Below, one piece after another: positions 1 through 13,338 of a stretch of DNA of 64,000 bases; position 1 is the first letter of the stretch, and each line of letters opens with the position of its first letter. The notes under the pieces were generated by a model. That model was not told where the DNA came from. It did no database searches and worked only from the letters and a program-made list of their open reading frames with translations. The DNA comes from Paulownia fortunei (lineage: Eukaryota > Streptophyta > Magnoliopsida > Lamiales > Paulowniaceae): the NCBI GenBank assembly GCA_019321725.1, contig CM033115.1, positions 15,200,673 to 15,264,672 of the forward strand. Direction: 5' to 3'. The position numbers were made by a program, and so were the translations under genes.

Positions 1-112
1 ATCTCACCTTCGTAATTGGAGAAGTGAATAGTTACTACTATATTGGTAACCAGGGCATACTACTTAAACCCTCATCATAGTTTTCATAATATGGTGGTTA
101 TGTTAACCAAGG

Positions 113-178
113 TGTAATACTTCATATAACCAGGGTAAATTTCAAGGGGTAATAATACTTCATATAACCAGGGTAAAA
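113..178. repeat. Two-copy tandem repeat, ~38 bp
   Basis: The string AATACTTCATATAACCAGGG occurs at 116 and again at 154, followed in both copies by TAAA. A looser match to the neighbouring sequence at 195-250 (ATTTGGCATCAATAATTT) appears near 4,513 inside a LETM1 intron, which suggests a dispersed low-copy repeat. Confidence 0.7.
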
Positions 179-1003
179 TTTTAATGGTCCTCAATTTGGC
201 ATCAATAATTTGAGGGGTCCAGTTGGCAAGCTTTTCAGCAATTAGCAAATTAGCACTAGCCATCCATGGATTGATTCCCTTCCACAAATGGATAGACACG
301 TCAAAGCGCCAGGATCATACATTCAGCATAATGACCACCAATGGTGGTGACATAAGGACTTCTATAAAATTGAGTTAAGGGGTAACGTGTATGGGCATCA
401 ACATGCACTGGTTCTGTCCTTCCTTGTGCTTAAGTTACTTATGTGAAAATTCAATTGATGTTTTGATGGTTGGGGTGTTCATTATGCACAGCTAATTGTC
501 TGTAATGATTGGAGTGCATAGAACTCAATTACTGATCCTTCCACTCACTAATTTATCTTTATTTAATTATTTCTTTGGAATGCGTTATTCAACTTTACCA
601 TCATTCCAAAAAAAGATAGAAAAGAAAAGAAAAGTAAAAATCATAACCACATGCGCACAGGCCTTATGGAGCTGAACCTCAATTACTTTCCCCTCTCTGG
701 AAATGATTTGAGAATGGGTAGAAAGCACGGAAGCTGCTGACTATAACTGAAATCTTAGACTTAAACCCCATCTGCCTTGTATATTCTTCAAAGTTATAGA
801 ATTTGATGACAACCTTGATCCTACTGAACTACTCAGCCTCCCATGTTCATTTTAATAATGTGCAACTTTCAAAACTTTGAGCACAACTTCAATTGGGTTG
901 AAATATTTGGATCACGTATCTAGACTATTCAATCTATGGTTCCGTCTGTGTATCATCCTAATCACCTTGTCCGGCTTCCTCGCACTTCTAATGGGTCTAC
1001 ATT

Positions 1004-1395
1004 AGGGGTGCTCATTCAGCCAGACCAAATCGAACCAAAATTCCAAAATCATAAATTGAACACCAAACCGAATTAATCGGTTAGCTTCGGTTATAATCGA
1101 ACTTTCTTTTGGTTATTCAGTTAATCAATTTTTTCTTTAAAAAGAATAAAAATAAAAAAATAGATAAAAAAATAAATAATACAATTATAAATGTATTTTT
1201 TATTTTTTATTTAGTAGTTGGGTGAGTAAAAAAATAAATTTGAATAATATAAAAATAAACAATAAGTATAACATATATAAAATTTATAGTTCGGTTTTTG
1301 GTTCCTTTTGTTTATCTAAACCCAAAAACCGAAACCAAAATTAAAAACTAAAATTTGGAAAATGGAAAACCGAAATTTTTGTTTCCATTTGGTGC
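1004..1395. repeat. hAT-like non-autonomous dispersed repeat (AT-rich, 'ACCGAA' words)
   Basis: It begins TAGGGGTGCTCATTCAG, which resembles the hAT terminal consensus (T/C)AGGGGTG. It contains repeated ACCGAA/TTCGGTT words on both sides of an AT-rich core. The right end is not clearly defined and no target-site duplication was confirmed. It carries no coding capacity. Confidence 0.4.
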
Positions 1396-1679
1396 ATGCT
1401 GAGAGAGTTAGTACTGGTTGAGAATTAGTGGTATTACATCATTACTTCAAGCGAGATAGTCTTTTAGTTAGAAATTAACAATTTATAAAATGAGACATTA
1501 TTGAACGTCCCAAAAGGACATAGAAGCATTCAATTATGACACAGGGAGTATTAATTCGAAAAGTTAAATAGCAAAGAACAGCAAAGAACCATGCTCCGAA
1601 AAACCATATTTCACTCCAAAAACAAGATCCAAAAATTAAAGGAAAACAAAGCATGATAACCAAAAGCTCAGGGACCTAC

Positions 1680-4600
1680 CTATCAAGTACTCGCCAATGG
1701 TCACCAATTTTTGCATCCACATCATCAATTTCTTTCTCAAGGTTTTGAAGCATAGCATCAACCTGGATCAAATCAGCAAATTACATTACGTGATTTCAAA
1801 TAGGCTGCATGGGATATACAAACATGTGTGTTACTTTCTCGTCACCCCCATCTTTACATCTTCCGTTTACTACCTATAGTTTCTCCCAATTTCGGCTTTT
1901 TCCAGGTGTGTGGGGGGACTTATTACTATTTTCTCTTTTTTCTTCTTTGTGTGAGTGTAGGTGCGAGGGCATTACTTGTCGGGACTGCTAAGGAGAAAGC
2001 ATACCTTATCTATAAGAGCAGATGAAACCATGTCGCTCTCAGGAACTTCAGCACCATCCTCACTTTCATCACGGGCAGCTATATATGCCTTCATTGCCTC
2101 CACTTCACCATCTGTTCCATCTTTATCCACCATGCTATTGTAAAGCTCAATCTGACAAGATTGAGAGAAATTACCATGAGCAACCGAAACCATTGCCTGT
2201 CTTAGAAAAGTATTGAATTATTTGTGCAAACGTAAAGGCAAAATGTCAAATATCTAAGAACGACATAGATATCTAAATTTATGAAATGGGATATAATTAA
2301 ATAAGATTTCAGTGATCAATACATGGATTTTGAGATTTTATGATACGAGATATAATGGAGTAAGAGTTCAGTGATCCATAATGTAAGCAAAGGTTTGAAG
2401 TCATATTTGATAAACAATTTGCACAAAATACAGCAATTACATAGCTATACATGACAGGCATATCACCAGTTTTGCTTTGATAGATTCTAGAACACAATAC
2501 TGTAAGTAATCTATATTTAGATATGTCTTATCAGATCTCCCCACGTTCATTTATGCAATGGAACTTAGTCAAGAAAATGATCAAGTCAAAAACAATAGCA
2601 ATCTCTGAGCAATTACCGGAGACCAAAAGTGCTCAAGAAAGATCTGCTATCCGCTTTCAAGTCATCAAGTTACAAACAATAATGAGAGAATGGAAATTAT
2701 TAAGAATTCATTAAAGAAGAGACTCAGTTGAGTATTCATCCCATCATTGCTACGTCAACCCATTCACATTCATCTATAGGTAAATCTCGAGTCAATAGGT
2801 ACCTCTTTATTGACAAGCCTTAAGAATTCTTCACGCTCCCTGCTCACTGACTGCAGAATAAATCAAAATGAAAAAGGGAATTTAGAGAATAAATATGAAT
2901 GCCAAAAGTGTAAATTCATAAGAAACTCAAAGCTAGAAATTTCTTTATTACAGAAGCAGAAGCTAAAACAGCTAATGCACGACTAAGTTCACAAAGCTGT
3001 TCTTGCTTATCCAGAGCTCTTGCTCTAGCTTCTTGTTGTGCTTCTCTCGCAGTTCGAATGGCCATCTCCTTCAAAGCCACATCAACTTCAACACCAGCAG
3101 ATTCTTTTTTCCTGGCTAGTTCTTCTTCCTCTTTTTCTTCCTCCTCCTATTGTCAATTAAATAAAAAAGAATAAAAGATCAAGAAGAGAACATTTCTAGA
3201 CCAAAATAGAATATTATATGTGGCAACAATTGAAAATTTCATCAACCTTGATAAGTTCCTCCTGCATTTCAAGGAAATTCAACTTCCTCCTCCTTTCTGA
3301 AACAGAATCTTCAGATGGCAACGATGTAACGCCCACAGTATCCACAACCTCATCTGGGAGCGAAGACAATGTAGCTCGAACTGCTTCCTCTGGCCTCAAC
3401 TTTCCTGATACTGTGAAGGCTCTGCGAACAGCATGAGCAGAAATATCAGATGTGTGTAAGAATCAGATAATGATTAGAAATTTCAAATTAGACAGGGAAA
3501 AAATAAGCTGTTAATCAATCCAATTAACCTGGAAAGAATCAGAAGTGAGGACGGAACAGAGTGATTCAGAGATAAATCTAGCCAATCTCGCAGCTGCAAC
3601 AAAAAGAAAAAAATATTTAGCCAATGTAATTGAGACAAAACTTCCTCTCACACGCCAGCTTATGAAAACTTCCATGCAAGCAAAGAGAAAGAAGACCGAT
3701 AATGGCTTGGTTAAGAGCAGAAAACGTCAATATACCTCCTATAACTTACTCATAGAAATCTGGCATACGAATTTGAAATTCATAAAATCACCAAATTGTA
3801 GAAGTTTTGCACCCTTAAAGTTTATAAGAGCCTATCTTTCACAATTTCATTTAGGACTTCAATTTTATGCGTATGCAACATGACCAAACATCTCATGCTT
3901 TTATTGAGCAGTTCTTCAATACTCTGCACAGATTATTCTTGTAAACAACCAAAAAGTTTAGAAGAATGCCAAGGAAAAAAGCAGTTGTTCAATGAAAATA
4001 AGATATGCAGCACTAGCGATCATTTGGCCCACTTCACCCATCAACAACCACAGAAAATTTCATAAAAGAGTTTCAATCTTCTAAAAGTGTTAATGGATGT
4101 CTTGTGAAAGAAAGAAGAGAACTACATTTACTTTCAAAATGCAAAACCATGACATTTGCCACAAAGAGTTATTTTCTAAAAATTAACTTATGAAACATTT
4201 GTTATACTGTGAAGCTGTCCCTGTACAACAAAAAATCTGAAGGTGTGAACCTCTTCCCTACACTGCTTTCTGATGAAGGGACTAGATTCAGAAATTATCA
4301 AACATGTAATGAATCAACCTCAAATCATTAATATGCTGTTAGATGGCAAGTAAAAACTCATGTAAGCTCAACATATCATCATCCCATACACCGCCAAATT
4401 AAAAAGTCAAATACAAATTGCATAGTTCAAATAATCCAGTGCCAACAGAATATATTCAATACTGCAGGTTTTCAGGGCATGAGGCACTGGGAGCACAATC
4501 CAGTGGTGCATGAATTTGGCTTCAATAATTTCAGATAGCTCCAAAGAGCTCATACAGCAATTAAGCAATACTAGCTTACATATGAAAGACAGCAATTTGA

Positions 4601-7600
4601 TTGATGCATAGAGTCAAAATTTGCATTGAAAGGTTAGTCATGCAGAAACCCAAAATCTTATACTTCTAGTTTCTATAAATAATGTACTTATGTTGTCATA
4701 CAAACCTGTTGACGCATTTCCTCCACTGAAAGTACTCCAAGCATGCCCCTCTCTCTACAATCTTCACGAAGCTCAGCCTCTGATAGAGACTCCACACCCT
4801 CTGCTTGAATCAATTTGTCGTCATTCTTTATCCTAAAAAGAGAATCCAGTGGACCCCAAATAAGTATGTAATCGGGCTTAGTAGAGTTGACTAAGAACCT
4901 TTTCATATTGTGATAGTCTGTAAACAACAAATAATTATCTGTAATGCAGTTGCACGATATTTTTGCATTAAAAATGCATATACTTTGGAAAATTGTACTA
5001 TCTTACAACTTAATACAACAAAATGCAAGAAACATATGTATCTAAAATTTTCAACCAAGGAAACACTGATTTAACATAGAATAAACAGCAACCAGGTCTT
5101 GTGCACAGAGATGATTTCTTCACATCAGTAATTGGACAATCCAATAAAACTGAAGTATGAAATAAACGCAGGTGCTGACAATGAAAGGTGAAAAGAGAAA
5201 GGAATAATGAAAAAATACTATGTAAAAAAATTGACCGTGCTCTGCCAGCACCCCGCCCCACCTTGCACTTCTCCCGAGCTAGGAGGAAGGAGGTGAAGCA
5301 GAGATTAATAATACTAGTAGCAGTAAGAATATGGCCTCACCATCAACACGATTTTATGCACTCCACCCACCCACTCCCATTCTGCCACCAGCCATGTTAA
5401 GCCACCTGACTTCCCACCCCATTTGATATGTATGCTGCTCCACCAACTCCGTATTGACTTGTTCTAAGCAAATCAATGAAAATAAAAGTCCATGTTCACT
5501 TGCTCACTTAATCATTTCCACTAGCATCACAATTTTCAGTGATAATAATTTGCCAGCAACCACCAGTCATACCATCAACCACTCCTGCTCCTTTGGCCTG
5601 ATACCAGATTTTCATATATACATGCACACATTTAACTGCCAGTTTGTTGTGATGCAATCAGTTGGTTTGAGTGTATGTAAGGCCTTATCTACCTGTACTT
5701 ATGTGGGTCTGAGAGTTACACTGAGGCATGAGGATAATACTTTCTTTACTCAAAACATTAGCTTGATTTACCTGTTAAATTTCTACCTACGCATACAGGA
5801 AAATAAGATGGAGAAGAAATGTAACATAAAGTTACAAATCATCCCAGCTCAATAACACCCATTAAAAATGGTCTGAGCCTCTTGAGTTACCATGTCCAGA
5901 TTTTTTAGCATAGTTTCTTTTAACAGAGAGAGCCTTTTGTTAACCATGTGAGCCTTCATACCTTCTGAGCTAAACACACTTTAGTTCAAGCTCCTGGATA
6001 AATACTTCTACTCCAGAAGGAAGAACATACTCCCCTTCCATCATGCACCACAGAAGAAAAAGAATGAAGGGTGAAGAGGAGTTAGGATCAGTGATGTGCA
6101 GAGGAAAAATAGTCCTTGCTCTCCAAACTTTCGTTTTTACCCTTCAGTCACATGATTTTTTCATGGCATATATATTCCCTAGTAGCAGGAGTAATGACCA
6201 AATTTGTTGCCTTTCGACCCAGCCATAGCTTATAAGTACATCTCATCCACAGACAGAAAAAAGATTACACATAAAAACAAAGAAGTAATTCTCTGTCAAA
6301 ACTCAAAGTTAATATTTTTCCTTTTTTTTTTGGTAAATTGACACTCTTCTAGTTAATATTGGGAAAATAAATGTGGAGGATTATCTTCTAATGTATGTTT
6401 CAGTAAATATCATCATAACATATCCATCTAAAGATAAAACAGTTGCATAATCACCATAACATATGCTCCTTTGAAAATAATGATTTACTTTACTAGGTAT
6501 AAATCATCAAAATGTGCAATTTCCAAGAGACTACAAGACTCTATTGCACACACTTTACAGGGAATGGGAAATGACACACCTTTGCAATGTCTTCCGTAGC
6601 ATATACCGCAAATAAGAATCCGTTCCAATAGAGCTGATACCCATGTACTTGCACATATTCACTAGGCGAGGCCTGTTAGCAACATTGAATTTGCAAACAC
6701 CATAACAAGTATTAATGATCATTCATTTCAATATTAAAGCAATGAGATACAATTAAGACCACAAAAATACGAACCTGCTGATATTATCTAGTGTGAGTTC
6801 ATCATTGAACAACTTAGCAAATCCTAAAATTTCCTCATTTGAGACACGAGCACCAATTCTAACCTGTATTGAACACATCAAAACTTATATAAACTAGGAT
6901 TATTGAGGCATGATCATTTATTGACGAAATAATGACTTTGCACTGACCCTGTTCAGAAATTCATCAAGGTCCTTAGCCGTTTTCTTAATTTCCCCACTCC
7001 GTGAATTTTGGACTTCTTTTGCCATTTCTTTAACTGTCTCTTGAAGAAACTTTGCATATTCTATTTTGGCATTCAACCTCCGTTTTAATGCTTCCTACAA
7101 GTCCACTTCCAGTAATATTAACATTCCGATTGGAGAGTGCTTGAAGAAATACAACCAAATAAAGGGAAAAAAAATACATATGATTCAGCATGCAACAGCA
7201 TGTGTCTCCCAGTGCTATGTTGTCCAACTAAATATTTAGGACGGTAGGGTCCTCACATACAAGTTAACTTTGACACATGCTATGGAAAAATAATCATAAA
7301 TGAAAAGCTCATAAAATCTTGTTTTCATGAGTAGAAACAGACACAATCAGCAATGAAATGCTTATACTATAAAAGTACCATGACTAACTGAAACAACCTC
7401 AATTGAAATGAAAGATCTTCTATAATTTAGAAATTATTTAGGTAGGCCATTTTTCTTAACAGAGGAATGGCTTTGTATATATGCATACCCACTCTACCTA
7501 AATTTCAGCATGAGATTTTATGAGCGGTATATCCTTTTCAAAAGTTTGATGAAACAGAACATCTAGAATCAGAAAGCAATCACAATTCTTTATTGCTGGT

Positions 7601-10335
7601 AATGGTAATGGTTTACAAACAATTTCAATATTCTTGTTGATGGAGGAACAGGGACTTTCAACGAACTCATGAGTTAGCTGGTGGATAATTGAGAGAGATC
7701 AGAGAGCAAGTATCCCTTAGGATGAGATCTGGAGGAAGACTTGGAAGACTGCGTAATAAGGAAGGTCTATGTTTAAACATGCCTGGAATTTATGCAAGAA
7801 GTTGCACATGACGCAGCAAAACAGTCGCAAGTAAAGCGTACTAATCTTCCCCCAATCCCAACCCTGATTTCACTAGCTGCCTGAGATTATTAACAATGTG
7901 GATTCCCATGGATATTCAGATGCAATGAAAATGGGTCGATTTAGCTTCAAAAATTCACATGTGATGCGATTACTTAATTAAAATACTTGTTTATGAATAC
8001 ATATTTAACAATGTTATACCATACGACATCTTTAAACTGCAAAAGCCAACTAAAAGTTCTGCCTCTGTCACTCCAAAGCACCTCAAAAGTACCACAAAAT
8101 TTCTGGGTAGACAATTCAGGATATGTTTTATTGACACACCAAAAAAATGTCCAAACAAAACAATAGAGTAAATATAGGAAGTCTCCGTCATGGAGAATCA
8201 TGAGATGCATATTAACCAGAAATCTTCAGAACATAGTGCCCCTAAAAGCATCTTTTGTATCAATAGTATAGAAGTCCTATTCGCTAGTATAGTCAATCAC
8301 AACAGGGACTAGCAAAGAGACATATAAGCTAGAGTTCTCCTTCCTTCCATAAGTGTCAATCTGAATTTTGAAAGATTGTCGAGCCACCAACAACTCCCAA
8401 TTCAAATTTCTTAATACTTAATTATGATTCATAGTGCGTAAGAGCACTGAGACTACTAAATGGTTACTGAGCATACATCCTGTTAAGTTTTTGACGAAAC
8501 AGGTGTAGAGGCAGGAAGGAGAGAGAGAGTAGCAAAACGACTGACTGACTGGCAAACAATAATTTCAAATAACATTAAAATTGACTGAATAAGAATGATT
8601 AAGCAAAAACAAGTAATAAGTTAGCTAATAGTAAAAGAAAGAAGAAACATTAGCTGCTCATACAAGCTTGATCTCCTAGGCAAGGACTTCAAAACATAGG
8701 ATGTCTGTCATACACAGCATACATTTTGACACAATGAGCTCAAAATTTAAAATTTTAATTTCAATGACAAGTTTTAAAGCAACAATTGTGAAGTATCAGG
8801 CAAATTGGCATCCTTTCTTTCAAATCTATTTCCAAGAAGTAAAAAAGAAAGGCCCCACAACATGCAAGGATGACTATTCCCAAATTTGCAAAAGGTCAAT
8901 GTAAATTATAGGTATAACATTCTCAGGGACAAGACATACGAATGGAAGTGCGCGTGCAAGTATGAACATGATCGAGTATTTATGGGTGTGATATACACCC
9001 ATTTATACATATATACATGCATGTAATATGCACGAGTCTGTGTGTGTATACACGCACGCACACACACATCCACAGACAGAGAAAGAGCAGGAAATGAGGT
9101 TCTCATCCTAATGACATCAAAACCCAGTACAATCAATTAAAATAGTGCTTCAGAAAAACTTCCAGTATTAATTACTATGATAATTTGGGCTATCAAAGTT
9201 ACTTCCAAAAGGAGGGTAAAAACAAAATTCAGTTGGATAGCCAATAATATAGGCAAGACACCATACACAGCACGTTACGCTGACAAACAGAGTGAATCAA
9301 GATAGATTTCCCCTTATATTCTGAATGCATACCTGTTCTTTCATCTTGTCCTGGAAGGTGGATGGTAGCATGTTTGGAAAGAGCTTCAGGAACACAGGCA
9401 ACAAGAATTCCATGAATGGAACGACGATAAAAACAGCAAATGGAACTAGCCTAAAGACATCAGCAGTAGTTCTTGTAAGCTGTTGTCTCTCCCTTCTGGA
9501 TAGACTCCTTCCACCAGCAAGTTTCAGCAGTAATCTCGAACAGATCCTTACATCAGCCCACAGAAGCTTACAACCCAACCAGTAATGCTGCAATGTAGAT
9601 ACAAACTCATTTTTCCAGTGGACGAGTTTCTTGGCCCAGTCTTCCCTGCAAGTACAGATAACAAAAGATGAAGGACATCTACTTTAATTGGTTCAACAGA
9701 GAAGTGGGGAAACGATGTACACTGATAAAGAAATTTCACCTGCTCATGGAAGCCACAGCACTCAGAGCTGGACCAATACCTAGAAATGTGGCCCATAGTT
9801 TCTTTAAAATGGGTGTATCAATGCTCTGAGATTCTTGCAGCTGTTTAGCTTTTGCTTTGGCCTTTGCAGTACTCAGACCCACAACAGCTTGATCACATTC
9901 TTCTGGGGAAGCTTCCTTTCTCTTTTTTGCAGCCATTTCCTCATTATCCTCATCATCACTTCCCAAATCAGGCTGCTTTGCAGTTGCTGTGGAAGCATAA
10001 CATCTAGGTTGTGACATAAACCTAACACCCATCAGGCAATTGAAATCTGACCTTCTATTTTCATAACTGAATGCTGTAATTCCATAAGCTTTATGCCTAA
10101 AGATTCCTAAGGTTGAGCAATCCAGTTTCTTGCTCAATGCTGAAGTTTCATCATTCTCTCTCAACCGATCTGAATTTTGAGAAACGGGGTCTGTAATGGA
10201 GGTATAACCAAGAGAGTCAAAGCACTGACAAGATTGCCCCTGACCCAAGGTATGGAAACTTTGAATAGAACGAACAGGGACATTCAAGTAATCAGAAACA
10301 ATCTTTCTCCTCCTCAAAATCGCCCGAGAAGCCAT
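1680..10335 (-). CDS. LETM1: LETM1-like mitochondrial inner-membrane protein (12 exons, 3' end missing)
   Basis: LETM1 proteins sit in the mitochondrial inner membrane and are linked to K+/H+ or Ca2+/H+ exchange and mitochondrial translation. Exons, in transcription order: 10335-9740, 9645-9333, 7094-6948, 6863-6775, 6672-6580, 4832-4706, 3593-3529, 3421-3247, 3146-2952, 2850-2803, 2151-2005, 1762-1680. All junctions are GT-AG and phases agree, giving 692 residues plus two bases. The start is ATG at 10335 (MASRAILRRRK, Arg-rich presequence); the open frame from 10356 begins with GTG. Residues ~262-285 (VFRLVPFAVFIVVPFMEFLL) are the membrane segment, followed by LPSTFQ and the LETM core (KYMGI, LREDCRERGM). 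Residues ~535-600 are a Glu/Arg-rich coiled coil. The last exon ends in VDAMLQNLEKEIDDVD..DHW..LDR with donor GTAGGT. The family's C-terminal EF-hand-like exon was not found in 1-1679, so the gene probably continues off the left edge. Confidence 0.93.
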
Positions 10336-11810
10336 CGCCAAGTTTTTTCTCTTCACAAAGAAAATTAAAATCAGACTTCCCGCTAGTTAAGCTATGGGAT
10401 AAGACAGTAAAATCAAAAGAAAAATAGAATTAGATTACTATGTATCCATATGCATCTATATTACACAAATGAAATAAACATCAGAGGACAAGGAAAAATA
10501 TTCTCTGTACAACAAAGTCAATCTTATGTTTGAAAGATCACCGTGACTTAATACTTGGTAACCAAACATAACTGCAACTATTTCATGTATCCCATTAAGA
10601 ACTTGTACACTAATAAGTAAATGCAGCAATATCTGAAAGATCGGCGCTGATTGAATATAGGGTAACTATATATAACTGCAGCTATTTGATTTATCCCATT
10701 AAACGGTTATACACCAACCATTTAACGCAACGCATATGCAAAAGAGGACCATATTTATTCCCTTATTCCAAGTAACAAAGCTGTCAACTGCTGTATTGCT
10801 ATGGGAAAGAAACATTAAAGTTTTGATGTTCAGCTTCCTTATGCAGAGGCTAACTGTAAACTAATACAAGAAAATTGCTATAGACTTACTATATAAATTA
10901 GGAGAACCTAAAGCTGATAAAGAGTACAGCCAAACATGGAATATAAGTAATCGTGGAAATATATCAAGGCCCTTTTGTTTAGAATTTTCTGACCAGGTTA
11001 TGATTAGTTTGACATCATTATTGAATATGATCAAAATATAATCAAGTTATCTTGACCTTTATAAGTAATGAATTCAGTTTTTACTTTACAAAGAAGATCG
11101 TAATAGATTACTATTTTGAGATGACGATGTAAAAGTTAATTGCAGGTTAATTCTATTGATGCCCTGTCTATCTTTCAAAATACATAATATTTCCCAAGGC
11201 ATCACAACTAGTACACTTGTTATGGAACTAATTAGATTGACTTATAAATCCCTTAGCTAATTCTGCAATTTTGAAATAAAGTAAAGCGGATTTATATACA
11301 CTCATCATTCATGCTTTTTTTATTTTTTTATTTTTGGTCCTGCTTGACAGCTATCCATTTTATTGACACCACAGAGACGCTCACAGAAATACTTGCACGC
11401 ACTCACAGACAGGCTATATGTCGCCATAATTAAAATAAAACGAACATAAATTGAATTTCATTAAAACAACATAACATAACTGATTAACCTATCCAAAAGC
11501 AAACCCCTGAGTTATACCAACGATCGACAGAAACACAACACGCACACAACAACAACATACTACTGTTAACAATCAGTAATCTCCGCATCTGAATGTAGAC
11601 ATTTGAATGTAAAAATAAAAACAAAATAAAAATAAAAATAAAAATCCATCGAACTTGTAGCACAAGAAACCGCAATTCAAGACATTCGACTAGTGATTTT
11701 CGAGATTAGAAAAACAAACACAAAAACAGAAAAAAAAAAAAAAAAGGTGGTGAAAACCAGTTAAAATTAGTGTTTAGGCACGTGTTGCGTGAATGTGTGT
11801 GTGTTTGTGA

Positions 11811-11829
11811 GAGGGAGAGAGAGAGAGAG
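11811..11829. repeat. (GA)n microsatellite in presumed LETM1 leader
   Basis: Nearly pure GA/GAGG repeat; on the transcribed strand it is CT-rich, as is common in plant 5' leaders. Confidence 0.8.
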
Positions 11830-11904
11830 CTGACTTACACTCGCAAATGAAAGCAGCGAGAAATTGATCAGAGAAAGTGAGAAAAGGAAATGCCTGCCTT
11901 TGAA

Positions 11905-11914
11905 ATTTATATAT
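11905..11914 (-). promoter_or_regulatory. Putative TATA box of LETM1
   Basis: On the minus strand this reads ATATATAAAT. It lies ~70 bp upstream of a consensus GTAAGT (11838-11833, minus) that could be the donor of a 5'-UTR intron running towards the coding start at 10335. A GA microsatellite lies just downstream in the presumed leader. The placement is inferred; no transcript evidence is available here. Confidence 0.35.
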
Positions 11915-11972
11915 GCTCATACATTTAAATAATTATGTGTGTATAGGTTGTATATGATAGCTGTCGCCTGTC

Positions 11973-12044
11973 CGGGTGTTTGGGTTTTGGGGTTGGGGGG
12001 GAGGGTGTTGGCGTGGGGGTTTGGGGAGGTTTTGGAGTGAGGGG
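11973..12044 (+). promoter_or_regulatory. G-rich tract with quadruplex-forming pattern upstream of LETM1
   Basis: At least six runs of three or more G separated by short T-rich loops occur on the plus strand within ~70 bp. The tract starts about 60 bp upstream of the putative LETM1 TATA box. The pattern fits G3+N1-7; function is inferred. Confidence 0.4.
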
Positions 12045-12600
12045 AAAGAGCGCGGCGACGAAGAGAAGAGGACGTGGGATCAGGTGTGCAACAGTGTGTG
12101 GGGAGTTAAAATGCGCACATTTGGACCATATACTCTTCATAAATGTCATTTGCCTCTCTTCTAAGTTTAGGGTAAATTCCAAGTACCTCCCCAAGTTCTC
12201 GGAAAGTCTCGCCTGCCTCCCTAATCTGTACTGGTTGAAGGTGTTTTAAAGGCTTAAAATTTTGAATTAATAATAACAATAAAAATTAACAGCAAAATAA
12301 TTAAGATAACTTTATTTTGAGTGAAAAAAGAATCATGTTAGGTTGTATTAAACTTTGTCTTGGCCACAATAGTAATTTATTTTGTGTCAGAAGATAATTA
12401 TTTTTGATAGAACGAAATATAAAACTAACCAAACAATAAACGAACATGAAAATAATTGTATTTTAAGTAACTTTATTTCTTAGAAAGTTAAAAACTTCGT
12501 GAAAATTTCACTTTGTAAGCTTGAAAGTTGTTCAAATTGCATAAAGTAAATAGATTAAGATATAATTTTGTATTGAAAGCGTATGAATATTATTTTTTAA

Positions 12601-13338
12601 GTGTAAAATACAACAATACTATTTGAAATTTAAATCGTATAAATACGTCGTGTTTATCTTTCTAAACTTGCAAGGTCTATTAACCCCTTAATTAAATTTA
12701 AATTTAATATTTGGATTGAATTGCCCTTGAAAAATAAATTTTTATAGTCTTTAGTATATTTTGAATATTTATATCTCGATTTTGATTTTAAATTTTTTAT
12801 TAATTAAAATTATATTTTAAATTATATTTTTTCAAAAAACTAATTAGTAAGTTAAGTAATTCAAATTTTAAAAAATTAAAATAATAAATATATAAAAATA
12901 TTAAATATGAAAAAAAATTGATTATTTGAATTTAAAATGAAGCATTAACTATATAATCTAAATGAATTTTAAACTCTTTTGGACAAAGAGTTTATTTTGA
13001 ATTCAAATAATCAAAAATAGTTTTTTCATGTTTAATATTTTTGTATATTTATTATACTTATTTTAATACTTTAGTTTTTAAAATTTTGAATTACTTAATT
13101 ATTAATTATTTTTTAAAAAATATATAATTTAAAATATTTTTCAAATTAATAAAGAATTTAAAATCAAGATTGAGTTATTAATATTCAAAATATACTAAAA
13201 ACTATAAAAATTTATTTTGTTAAGAATAATTATATCTAAATATTAAATTCAAATTTGATTCAGGAGATTATATGTTATTTTGCCAGAAAGTTAAATGTAA
13301 CATCAAGTCAAATATAGAAGATGTTATTGTATTTTGCC
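12601..13338. mobile_element. Fold-back (long terminal inverted repeat) non-autonomous element
   Basis: Two arms of ~350 bp face each other around a short centre near 12,981-12,985 (CTCTTTTGGACAAAGAG). Matching segments include AAATTTAAATTTAATATTTG on the left against the reverse complement of CAAATATTAAATTCAAATTT-like sequence on the right, and GATTATTTGAATTTAAAAT on the left against the complement of the segment at about 12,997-13,015. Outer ends read AAAATACAA on the left and, reversed, CAAAATACAATAACATC on the right. The left arm has a ~33-bp insertion near the centre. No open frame is present. A target-site duplication could not be assigned, so MULE-type or other fold-back origin is undecided. 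Confidence 0.7.

Larger units (their letters stand above)
1..1679. other. LETM1 last intron or 3' flank, no exon recognised
   Basis: This stretch follows the last recognised LETM1 donor site. On the minus strand I looked for the expected EF-hand-like coding segment and did not see it. It holds a short tandem repeat near 116-178 and an AT-rich dispersed repeat at about 1004-1395. It may all be intron if the final exon lies off the left edge. Confidence 0.5.
10336..12600. other. LETM1 5' flank: leader, possible 5'-UTR intron, promoter
   Basis: No coding exon was recognised here. Contents are the presumed leader and 5'-UTR intron (about 10,336-11,880), an (AAAAT)n stretch near 11,618-11,646, the GA microsatellite, the TATA-like box and the G-rich tract. 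Beyond 12,250 the sequence becomes AT-rich spacer. Confidence 0.5.

Noticed and set aside
1475..1663. Minus-strand frame left of the last LETM1 exon as a possible EF-hand exon
   Set aside because: Sequence is hydrophobic and Cys-rich with no EF-hand-like Asp/Glu pattern and no acceptor joining it in phase.
9325..9585. Plus-strand frame opposite LETM1 exon 2
   Set aside because: It is the antisense shadow of the conserved membrane-segment exon.
10336..10356. LETM1 open frame extends upstream to 10,356
   Set aside because: The upstream codon is GTG, not ATG; the ATG at 10,335 starts an Arg-rich presequence like that of plant LETM1 proteins.
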